64,000 nucleotides of DNA. It comes from Ferroplasma acidarmanus Fer1 (lineage in GTDB: Archaea; Thermoplasmatota; Thermoplasmata; Thermoplasmatales; Thermoplasmataceae). The notes beneath the pieces were generated by a model that worked only from the letters and a program-made list of their open reading frames with translations, had not been told where the DNA came from and made no database searches. Positions 28,110-36,535 of the stretch are shown piece after piece. Position 1 is the stretch's first letter. Each line of letters begins with the position of its first letter. The stretch is taken from NCBI RefSeq assembly GCF_000152265.2, contig NC_021592.1, forward strand, positions 1-64,000. Direction: 5' to 3'. Made by a program: the position numbers and the translations under genes.

Positions 28110-29987
28110 TTAGTCACCTGTAATTAAATGCCTATCTAGAAACATATTGCGCTGTTCACATGAAGTTTCTGATATTAAAATACAGCTATAACATGCAGCA
28201 CCGTTCTGGCTTTTACTGCCCTTGCTTACATCCAGGCAGAGTGGATCGTTGGAACATATATCAATCCGTTCCTTTGCTTTTACCAGTATCTGTTGTAGTT
28301 TTTCCTGCGTCACCAGACCGGAAAGCCCACCCATACCTGCATCCTCACCGGGGGTAGATGTATAAATCAGAATGCCCCCATTTTTCTGGTTCCTATCTAT
28401 GTAAATTCTCTCCCTCATCGATGCTGATGAATAACCGGAGTAAAGCGATAATACATTTATTATTGCGTGGGATAACGTATGAAGCCATACATATAATGGA
28501 TGTGTAACAGAAGTGTTCCCGGACATGGTGTTTTTTACATCCCCTTTCGAAAAGGTTGAGTACCACTCATTATAGGCTTTCCTCTTTTTCAAACCGGAAA
28601 ATTCACCTTCTGAAAACGTTATAAAAATTCCTTCACCTACACCCTCGAATCCCTGATACCAGTAATCATTACCATCGTGATTATCGCTTCTAATAGCTGA
28701 AGCGGATGATACAATAGGATCCAGTTCCTGGTATTCCTGGTTTTTATCTTTTTTATTCTTTTTATCAGTTGGCACCTTTCTGGTATAACCAATCTGCACA
28801 GTAGTAGTCTTTAAACGATTAACAGGATAAACATTAAGTGCGGGGAAACTATCAATACTCTTAATTATTTCATGTTTACCCATAACAAAGTTCTCACAAT
28901 TACGGGGTCCCTGTAGTAACGAATCAAATTCTTGATCTATGAAATCAATAAAATTCATCTTTCTTGTATTATTAAATTTTTCTAAAGAAGATTTTAACTT
29001 TTCAATTCCATATTCCATCAGATAATTTTTAAATATTATGTAAGTCTCTTCTAATATCCCATTAGCATTAAAAGAATCGTGGAGTTCATCCAGGATTTGA
29101 ATAATATCATCATTATTTTTCCATTTTTTTATCAGGGGATTTGCTGTCAGGAAAATCCTTGTATTGTTAAACAGGCTATTTATACCAGAATCGTATTCCG
29201 GTATTTTTACCAGCATAATAGTCAAAGGAAGGTAAAGTGATGATGCTTGTCGCTGCATCACATGCATATATTCGTCACACCCCTTTTCGCCGGAGTTTTC
29301 AGGACTTTCAGGATATTTTCCGGTACAATCAAACCTTGTGTTATAAACATCATTCATAGTAACCTCGGATTGGCATTCTGGGCACCTGATAGCTATACTG
29401 GCTAGTGATACTCCACCTGCTTTCCAGACATAATAATCTGGATTACACTCCTTAATCGAACTATTTTTATGTACTATCCATTTCCATTTAACATTATCAA
29501 GATGGCCCCTTCTGCATGCCATAAGGAACCTTACACTTGACGTATAAGTATTCTGGCACACAGGGCATTTTTTTGAATTTTTACTATTAAAGAGTACAGG
29601 GTCATCATGTTTTTTATCCGGCATTTTTCCATAACATATTTTCCATTCCGGAAATTCCAGTGTAGAGTAACGTGCCTTTTGGGATAAACGACCCTCGAGT
29701 TCAATATTCGATATAGGTGAAAATATATGTACATTATCAGTATCTTTTGGAAAGTTACCTCCTATAATTTTTCTGGACTGATACCCGTTAACAATACTCT
29801 GTATTCCGGTGCATAATCTATCATTATCTATCTCATATTTCTCGAGATTTCCCTCTGAGAATTGTCCTTGCATACCGTTAATAGTTGATTTGATTAATCG
29901 CGGGCCATATATACTTTCTATGATAGCTCCAGGCCCATACGTAAGGACAAGCTGTGACCTTCTAATTTCCTGTGTATAAATTTTCAT
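28110..29987 (-). CDS. drmB: DISARM protein DrmB (DUF1998)
   Basis: A 625-aa DUF1998 protein; in DISARM, DrmB forms a complex with the DrmA helicase and gates DNA entry. Diagnostic features are the N-terminal SQLVLTYGPGAIIE, paired CxxC sites (KCPVCQNTY, IRCPECQSEV), the DUF1998 block LHTLSHAIINVLSLYSGY, then STPGEDAGMGGLSGLV and the Cys-rich end (GAACYSCILISETSCEQRN with LDRHL). Length is in the family range. It starts right after drmA stops (1 nt between) and is followed four bases later by the DrmE-like gene. Confidence 0.93.
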   Translation of the reverse strand: MKIYTQEIRRSQLVLTYGPGAIIESIYGPRLIKSTINGMQGQFSEGNLEKYEIDNDRLCTGIQSIVNGYQSRKIIGGNFPKDTDNVHIFSPISNIELEGRLSQKARYSTLEFPEWKICYGKMPDKKHDDPVLFNSKNSKKCPVCQNTYTSSVRFLMACRRGHLDNVKWKWIVHKNSSIKECNPDYYVWKAGGVSLASIAIRCPECQSEVTMNDVYNTRFDCTGKYPESPENSGEKGCDEYMHVMQRQASSLYLPLTIMLVKIPEYDSGINSLFNNTRIFLTANPLIKKWKNNDDIIQILDELHDSFNANGILEETYIIFKNYLMEYGIEKLKSSLEKFNNTRKMNFIDFIDQEFDSLLQGPRNCENFVMGKHEIIKSIDSFPALNVYPVNRLKTTTVQIGYTRKVPTDKKNKKDKNQEYQELDPIVSSASAIRSDNHDGNDYWYQGFEGVGEGIFITFSEGEFSGLKKRKAYNEWYSTFSKGDVKNTMSGNTSVTHPLYVWLHTLSHAIINVLSLYSGYSSASMRERIYIDRNQKNGGILIYTSTPGEDAGMGGLSGLVTQEKLQQILVKAKERIDICSNDPLCLDVSKGSKSQNGAACYSCILISETSCEQRNMFLDRHLITGD

Positions 29988-29988
29988 G

Positions 29989-32900
29989 CTATATCACCTC
30001 AAAACGTATTGTTTCTTCTACCTCTCTTAAGGACTGTGGAGCGTTTTGATACACTACATATAAATTGTGATTATGCTTATGGGCAGGATCGCCCAGAACA
30101 ACATTTTTATGTAATTCGCCTGTATATGGGGGATATTCCACAAACGATAGCTTTCCATTTTTCTTCTGAATTTGCTCCGCCACATCTTTCCATATATTTT
30201 CAGTGCGATTTATACGCTCAGATATATCTATTCCTGTAATTGATTTACAACGCGTAACCATGATATTTTTAAATATTTCAATATCGTTTACAGCCTGTTC
30301 TTTTATAACTTCACAACCGCCGTCTTTTTTATACCAGTCAACATGGGAATCATATAGATTCCTCAAAAATGAAACCATTACAGGTCCCAGAACTCTGCTC
30401 AGTGTGCCTTCTGCAAATGGCAATACAGATGGAGGTTCTACTTCTGTATATGTTCTGCTGTGGTATGTAGTGAACATCTCGTAATGGCTCAGATCTCTTG
30501 GTTTACCTGCATGGAGAAATGTAACTACAAGACCGCCGTGTGACCTACCAGTTCTCCCGGTAGCCTGTATATACTGCGAAGTTGTCTTTGGCTGGCCATT
30601 TACAATCATCAGTGATAGATGTGAAATATCTACCCCGGTTCCAAACATGGAAGTTGTAAATATAGCATCAGGATTATCCTCTGGTGACTTCTCTATACCT
30701 TTTTCCAGTTCATCAAGCATGGGAGGTATATCTGTGGAATTTATTCTACTTGATAGTTCTATCGTATTGTTAGGATCAAATGCCCCTTCGTGGTTTGTTA
30801 TAGTATCCAGACGTTCTAGGATATCTTCGCGGTAAATTGAAGTCCCACCGCCAAGTTCACGAATAGCATTAAAATAACCAACTATTGTCTGGTAGTATTT
30901 TAAATTTTTATCATTGTAATTATTATTCCTCGTTTTGAGGAGCTGTGCCCAGATTCTAATCAGTGGTGTTAAAGGTCCCATTCCCGGAGAATATATTCCC
31001 ATATAAATACGGCCAGGATTTTCCTCATTCCAGATTAAACTATTTTCAATCCGTCTGCTGAAGAAATTATCTGAGATATCCATACCGTATGGTGGAAAAA
31101 TTGACACTCCACGATTAAAGAGTTGCTTTATCTGATTATCTGCATCCTTAATTGTGGCTGTCGATGCTATATATCTTGGTTTTGTACCATCTCCATTTAC
31201 TTCAATAAGCCCTTCAATTACGGATTCATATAGTCCGAACATGCTGCCTAATGCACCGGTTAATAAGTGTAATTCATCCTGGACTATAAGTTCAGGCGGT
31301 GCGAAAGGTCTGTCAATTTTAATTGAACTGCTCATTACTGATTTGGGGGAGTTATCGAATTGATGCTCATTGAAATAATACCCATAATATTTATTATAAT
31401 ATCTTATATTTCCAAATATAGAGGATGCTGCGGGTTCAAACGCTAATCTTGCTATTTTATCAACTGTACTTATTAGAATAGTAGGGCATTTACGATATAT
31501 CTGCTCGTCTACCGTATAAGCCGGCACAGGTATTCTTGAATGTTCTTTAAACGCCTCGATTTCAGTTTTTTTCTCCATATACTTATCCGGCAGTATATTT
31601 TCCCCGGTATTTATCGGAGGTACCCCCTCTATATGAAATACATTATTATTAAGAGCACATGAAGGGTTGGTACAATATATTTCAAAGTCATAGTATGTGG
31701 GTTCTCCATTCCGGGATTTTTTTCTTCGAACTTCCTTTTGCAACCCAAAATAACCCGATCTGGAAGCCCGGAAAGATGCAATTTTCATACATGTATTTTT
31801 ATCACTGATCATATCCCAGACATAATCCACAATCTGTGGTTTCAGTTTTATAGTGGAATGTACTGACATTTTTAATGTAAAATAGTTTGAGTTATGATTT
31901 GAATTTATTATGCTTTTACTGATTATATTGATTGAATTGTCTACTTTAGTATCTATATTTTGTATTATATTATACAGCTCTTCAGTTGTCCCCCTGTAGT
32001 TAAACACAAAATAAAGTGTGTTATTTCCCGGCGGTAAGCCAGCAGGTGGAATGGAAAGCCATGAACCACATGCCGGGCATCTTATAACCTGAGCAGGGTC
32101 ACCCAAATTTTGTTCATCCTTGCCGGTTAGAGCTTTTATAGCATCATCCAATGAATTGGGAGACATTGAACCACCAACCCATATCCCTGCAGAAAATCTA
32201 ATAGAGCCATATAGAAAATCATTCTTAAGCTCACATTTTTCGGGTCTCCACCCTGTAAAATTACCACTTTTCATAACTCTTAGATACTCGGCGGCAGTCA
32301 CCATTTTCATTGTTCTTGCAAATTGCTGTATAGTAAGAAGACGTAAAGTATACCGGGTTATAACGGCAGTTCCACCGCCGGTTTCTCCGCTTCTTATTCC
32401 TTTAATTCTTCTTAATGCCATATCAAACGCCATTACAGACAGGTAAGCTTCAGTTTTTCCACCTCCCGTGGGAATCCACAGAAGATCCAGAGCATCCCTG
32501 TAACTGGATTTGCTATCATTCAACGGATCAATATTAATAAGTAAAAATGCGAGCTGAAAAGGTCTTAATTTAAAATTGTCGGTTCCATTCCTCCATTTAT
32601 ACTGTAACCATAATACACGCATTGAAAAACAGAATGCCAGTCTAACATCACTATTTATTTTTAGAGCATTTATTCCATCTTCCACCCTGCGGATAAAGGT
32701 TTCCTGCCTGCTAATAAGTTCTGATGTAAGGCCAGTATTTATATTATCAGCAATCTTTCTGTTTTCATCAACCCATTTTTTATAAGCTCTAACGAGCGGA
32801 TTTAGATATCTGTTTATCTGTTCTATATCCCACATTTCAGACAGTTTATATGCTGATAAAACAGGTTCTTCCTCATATTTCTTATCCCAGTTCAACTCTG

Positions 32901-33753
32901 GTGATGGGTCAGCATAAAGAGGTATAAAATCGGTTCTGAAATCCGGGGCTTTAAATTCCTCATATGTAGCACTATTCTGCCCATAGAAATATAAGCCATC
33001 GGGCCATATAAAATTTTGAATACTTTCAGGATATTCAATATCTTTCCATACAGCAGAACACATAAATCCCCTTGCCCTAGCACTTTTATTTCTGTATAAA
33101 AAATTTAAAAGATCTTCAGAGTTATTTTCCGTAGGTAATGATACACTAATTTTTTTATCTAACCGATTCACCCTTATGGACAGCTGGAATATACTTGCTG
33201 CTGTTAACTTGTTATTATTTGCATCTGATTCAATATTGAGATTGTTTATTACTATTGCGATAATACTGTTTATGTGATTTCCAGGGGATACTTTACGCAT
33301 ATAAAGGTCTATATGCCCGTCATCGCCTTTATAAATAGAAATAAATTTCCCTGTATCATTTATCTCGATTTGGGATAAGAACTGGTATGGCGTTCTTTTC
33401 CACATTTTATCTTTTTTATGATATCTACCCCATGTTATACATATTCTAAATGATGCTTCTCCTTCAGGAACATTGAAAGAAATACCTGCTGATTTGATCC
33501 TTAATTTCGCATTCAGTTCCGAGGAAATTGGAACTGCCTTATCATCATCTGAATCATTATCTTCTGTACCATCTGTTACAGTATCATGTGATTCTGAATC
33601 CGGGTCATTGGAATGTCCAACATACGAAGATGGTATTAGTATCCCAGTGATATATTCTTTTAGCACATTTTCTTCCTCATCCATTTCTTCCTCTGCCCCA
33701 TATCTTGGGCCGTAAACCTCCTTTATCATATCTTCTATTAATTTTTCTCTCAT
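29989..33753 (-). CDS. drmA: DISARM helicase DrmA
   Basis: A 1254-aa SF2 helicase of the DrmA family, which loads on unmodified invading DNA. The acidic N-terminus is long. Walker A is LWIPTGGGKTEAYLS (about 430), Walker B is QDELHLLTGALGSM (about 835), motif III IASTATIKD and motif VI QATGRTGRSHGGLVV (about 1090). The family tail is present: GKPRDLSHYEMFTTYHS with VEPPSVLPFAEGTLSR. The gene sits directly after the glycosylase and before drmB, in the class 2 order. Confidence 0.94.
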   Translation of the reverse strand: MREKLIEDMIKEVYGPRYGAEEEMDEEENVLKEYITGILIPSSYVGHSNDPDSESHDTVTDGTEDNDSDDDKAVPISSELNAKLRIKSAGISFNVPEGEASFRICITWGRYHKKDKMWKRTPYQFLSQIEINDTGKFISIYKGDDGHIDLYMRKVSPGNHINSIIAIVINNLNIESDANNNKLTAASIFQLSIRVNRLDKKISVSLPTENNSEDLLNFLYRNKSARARGFMCSAVWKDIEYPESIQNFIWPDGLYFYGQNSATYEEFKAPDFRTDFIPLYADPSPELNWDKKYEEEPVLSAYKLSEMWDIEQINRYLNPLVRAYKKWVDENRKIADNINTGLTSELISRQETFIRRVEDGINALKINSDVRLAFCFSMRVLWLQYKWRNGTDNFKLRPFQLAFLLINIDPLNDSKSSYRDALDLLWIPTGGGKTEAYLSVMAFDMALRRIKGIRSGETGGGTAVITRYTLRLLTIQQFARTMKMVTAAEYLRVMKSGNFTGWRPEKCELKNDFLYGSIRFSAGIWVGGSMSPNSLDDAIKALTGKDEQNLGDPAQVIRCPACGSWLSIPPAGLPPGNNTLYFVFNYRGTTEELYNIIQNIDTKVDNSINIISKSIINSNHNSNYFTLKMSVHSTIKLKPQIVDYVWDMISDKNTCMKIASFRASRSGYFGLQKEVRRKKSRNGEPTYYDFEIYCTNPSCALNNNVFHIEGVPPINTGENILPDKYMEKKTEIEAFKEHSRIPVPAYTVDEQIYRKCPTILISTVDKIARLAFEPAASSIFGNIRYYNKYYGYYFNEHQFDNSPKSVMSSSIKIDRPFAPPELIVQDELHLLTGALGSMFGLYESVIEGLIEVNGDGTKPRYIASTATIKDADNQIKQLFNRGVSIFPPYGMDISDNFFSRRIENSLIWNEENPGRIYMGIYSPGMGPLTPLIRIWAQLLKTRNNNYNDKNLKYYQTIVGYFNAIRELGGGTSIYREDILERLDTITNHEGAFDPNNTIELSSRINSTDIPPMLDELEKGIEKSPEDNPDAIFTTSMFGTGVDISHLSLMIVNGQPKTTSQYIQATGRTGRSHGGLVVTFLHAGKPRDLSHYEMFTTYHSRTYTEVEPPSVLPFAEGTLSRVLGPVMVSFLRNLYDSHVDWYKKDGGCEVIKEQAVNDIEIFKNIMVTRCKSITGIDISERINRTENIWKDVAEQIQKKNGKLSFVEYPPYTGELHKNVVLGDPAHKHNHNLYVVYQNAPQSLREVEETIRFEVI

Positions 33754-33754
33754 T

Positions 33755-34426
33755 TTATTTCATCTCTTTGTGGAAAATGCAGTCTCTATTTAATCCACAC
33801 ACACTGCATTCTGGTGTGTGATGTGTACAAACTATCGCAGCAAAATCTAGCATGGAAAACATTAGCTTCCTTGTGTCAGATGAGTCAATAATACTGTTCA
33901 TTATCATTTTAAATTCCTTACTTCTTCTTGAGGAATCTGTAGGCTTGATGCCATACACCCTGCTTATTATTCTCACCGTGTTGGTATCCAGAAATGGTGC
34001 TGGAGACTTATACGCAGAACACATTACAGCTGAGGCTGCATAGTCGCCTATTCCGGGTAGAGATGCAAGGTCATTAATGTTGTCCGGAATATTGCCATCA
34101 TATTTTTCAATAATCTGGGCAGCTAGTCTATAAAGCATATCACCTCTATATGATAAACCTAGAGATTTCAGATCATTTTTTAATGCATGCGGACCAGCAT
34201 CTACTATGGCATATATATCGGGATATTTCATTATGAAACTGTCATAAATACGGTTCACTTGCTCCGCTCTTGTCCTGTGAAGCATGATCTCGGCAATTAA
34301 AATTTTATATGGATCTCCGGTATGCCTCCATGGAAAGTTCCTCATGTTTTTCTCTCCCCATGCAAGTATAATATTCCTGATCCTGAACGAAATGTCACTT
34401 TCCTCCTTCTTATTTATCTCCATCAT
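33755..34426 (-). CDS. MIG-like T:G mismatch DNA glycosylase (HhH-GPD, Fe-S)
   Basis: A 223-aa HhH-GPD glycosylase of the endonuclease III/MutY/MIG branch. The helix-hairpin-helix is LPGIGDYAASAVMC, with Tyr where endonuclease III has its catalytic Lys, as in Mig.MthI and unlike endonuclease III. The catalytic Asp follows in APFLDTNTVRIISR. The 4Fe-4S ligands are spaced C-x6-C-x2-C-x5-C (CTHHTPECSVCGLNRDC). There is no MutY C-terminal NUDIX domain. The ATG overlaps the methylase stop (ATGA), and it precedes drmA. It would remove T from T:G pairs left when 5-methylcytosine deaminates. Confidence 0.9.
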   Translation of the reverse strand: MMEINKKEESDISFRIRNIILAWGEKNMRNFPWRHTGDPYKILIAEIMLHRTRAEQVNRIYDSFIMKYPDIYAIVDAGPHALKNDLKSLGLSYRGDMLYRLAAQIIEKYDGNIPDNINDLASLPGIGDYAASAVMCSAYKSPAPFLDTNTVRIISRVYGIKPTDSSRRSKEFKMIMNSIIDSSDTRKLMFSMLDFAAIVCTHHTPECSVCGLNRDCIFHKEMK

Positions 34427-35685
34427 ATTTCATCAAGCATTTTTTTTATTTTCAAAGCTATGGATTTCGCCATTATTGGCGGTACAGCATTTCCTATCTG
34501 TCTGTACTGTGCACTAACGGGCCCTTCAAATTTAAAATTATCAGGAAATGACTGCAGCCGAGCTGCTTCCCTTACTGTAATTGAACGTGCCTGTTCTATA
34601 TCCGGGTGAATGTAATAATGCCCGTCCCTGGAAAGATGCGCCGTTATTGTCTGGGAATAATTAAGATCTGACGCTACAACCTTGAATTTATCAGAAAAGG
34701 TTCCTGTATTTTCATAGGGCCTCAACTCTGCTGGAAGCTCCCCGTATTTAATATGCCTGTGATTCGTATTCCACTCGTTTATAACATATCTATATATTCT
34801 CCTGTCCCTTTCATTGTGATATCTTGCTTTATGCTGTATCAAAATATCATTATGTTTTCTAATACCGGTTTTTTCCAGATAATCTGAAGCACCTGATTTA
34901 TATTCCTGAAGATAATCTCCCTGCCCCGGTTCAAGTCCTGGCAGATCGTTTAAAAGTTCACCTACATTATAATTATGTTCAACAGTTTCGAATTCAGGAT
35001 AATCGAGTTTATATCCTTTTTTCCAGCCTATAATTATTTCTCTCTTTCTCTGCTGGAGAACCATGAAATCCTTAGCATTAAGAATTTTTTCGGTAATATT
35101 GTATCCTGCTTTATTTACCATGGTGACAAAATTATGCAGGAACTCTCCACCATTTGCGGATTTAATACCCGGCACATTTTCAAATACAAAAATATCGGGG
35201 CTAAATTTTTGTAAAAAGTAAACATATCTTTTAAAGAGGTAATTTCTTGGATCATCTTTCCAGTTTCTTCCTTGCATTTTAGAATCAAAACGCCTTATAA
35301 CAGAATAGGTCTGGCAGGGTGGGCCCCCTATCATAACATCTACTTTATGTATTCCCTTTAATTTCATCTTATCTGTAATTTCATCTGCTATTATTTCCTG
35401 ATTTTCTTCCGTAATTTCTTTATTTATAATTTCTGGAACATTGATGTCTTTTACGCTCTCAGATAAACTATCCACTGTTGTTTTATTTCCAACATATTCA
35501 TAATAAATATCATCTTTATTATTCTCGTGGAGTGCATGGTACAGAGCTCTTGTTCTTAGAGTTGCTGAAGCGTATTTATCCATCTCGACCTGTGAAATGA
35601 AATTAAACTCCTTTGCGTTATAAAAACCTTCGGAAAGCCCGCCGGCACCGGAAAAAATATCAATAACATTAATATTTTTCGTGTT
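34423..35685 (-). CDS. drmMII: DNA cytosine-C5 methyltransferase (DrmMII-like), start unclear
   Basis: A C5-cytosine methylase that should mark self DNA for the DISARM-like system. Motif I (IDIFSGAGGLSEGF) is encoded at about 35664-35623, upstream of the first in-frame ATG (35583). Motif IV is GGPPCQTYS, motif VI FVFENVPG, motif VIII QQRKREIIIG, motif X YRQIGNAVPP. The catalytic Cys is present. No ATG, GTG or TTG occurs between the in-frame stop (35686-35688) and motif I, so 35685 is only the limit of the open frame. A GTG at 35690-35692 with AAGGTG would give a normal N-terminus (IKHEN then INVIDIFSG) if one A were missing from the A5 run at 35675-35679. Either the start is non-canonical (ATT 35671-35673) or the gene is frameshifted. 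Confidence 0.88.
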   Translation of the reverse strand, partial: NTKNINVIDIFSGAGGLSEGFYNAKEFNFISQVEMDKYASATLRTRALYHALHENNKDDIYYEYVGNKTTVDSLSESVKDINVPEIINKEITEENQEIIADEITDKMKLKGIHKVDVMIGGPPCQTYSVIRRFDSKMQGRNWKDDPRNYLFKRYVYFLQKFSPDIFVFENVPGIKSANGGEFLHNFVTMVNKAGYNITEKILNAKDFMVLQQRKREIIIGWKKGYKLDYPEFETVEHNYNVGELLNDLPGLEPGQGDYLQEYKSGASDYLEKTGIRKHNDILIQHKARYHNERDRRIYRYVINEWNTNHRHIKYGELPAELRPYENTGTFSDKFKVVASDLNYSQTITAHLSRDGHYYIHPDIEQARSITVREAARLQSFPDNFKFEGPVSAQYRQIGNAVPPIMAKSIALKIKKMLDEI

Positions 35686-35692
35686 TTATCAC

Positions 35693-36535
35693 CTTAAATT
35701 TACTATACACATGTAACACTCATATTATATAAATCCACCTGTGAATCATGCAATAACAACTCTCTAACTATTGTGTAATACATATATTATATGCATTATA
35801 CATTTTAGTTTATAAAGTTTCTTATGTGGAACCTTTAAATTTCATTTAATTTCCAGGCTATAATGGGTGGGTTTGTGTAATTGTTATACTCCATTTTATC
35901 ACTCACTGCTAATAGCATCTTCTAATCCCGTAATTATTTTGATTATTACTGACTTTTATACTGCTATAAGTATAGCTATCTGGAAAATAACATTTATACC
36001 ATATTATACGTTATATCAGAAATAAAAATATTTAGTAACAGTCTATATCTTAAGTATTAACTAAAATCATACAGTAATATTATATGTAGCTGGAATTACT
36101 TATTATTATAGTTATAGGCTGCAACATATGGAATTAAATAACTATAAATTAGCTAGAGAATGAGTACGTAAAGTTACACTAAAATTTTGAGCCCCAGAAA
36201 AGAAATTAAGAGCAAAAAAATCACTTACAACAAATACATAATTATAGACACGATTGGAAACGGATCTGCTGGTATTATTTCAATTTGACTTTCGGAATTT
36301 ATGCAAATATATTACAACATGAATTTGATACGAACTAATATTAAAATTCAATCAACCAATTTATGGAAAATTTGACAGAGTTGTAATGCACTAAATAAGA
36401 CTGACAAATTACCTTTCCGTTTAAATTTTATCGCAACGTGATAGGAACGTTTATCCCATATACTGTCGTGAAATAAACCCTCATTAATTCTTGAGAAGTG
36501 CCAAAAGCTTATCACTATTCAGTAAATAACATGTC
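35693..36535. other. 840-bp intergenic region between divergent genes
   Basis: The region is AT-rich and gene-free, between the leftward DISARM-like operon and the rightward 878-aa gene; promoters of both must lie here. The end facing the methylase has a TATA-like element near 35720-35740. No repeat or RNA gene was recognised. Confidence 0.5.

Noticed and set aside
29989-33753. Class 1 DISARM
   Set aside because: No DrmD (SNF2) or adenine methylase lies in the operon; the SNF2 gene at 57601 is 24 kb away and paired with a SWIM protein.
33755-34426. Calling the glycosylase MutY or endonuclease III
   Set aside because: It lacks the MutY C-terminal domain and has Tyr in place of the endonuclease III catalytic Lys; the MIG branch fits better.
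36180-36300. Possible transposase fragment in the gap before the 878-aa gene
   Set aside because: One frame gives a short YNKYIIIDTIG-like stretch, but it is under 25 codons and cannot be separated from chance.
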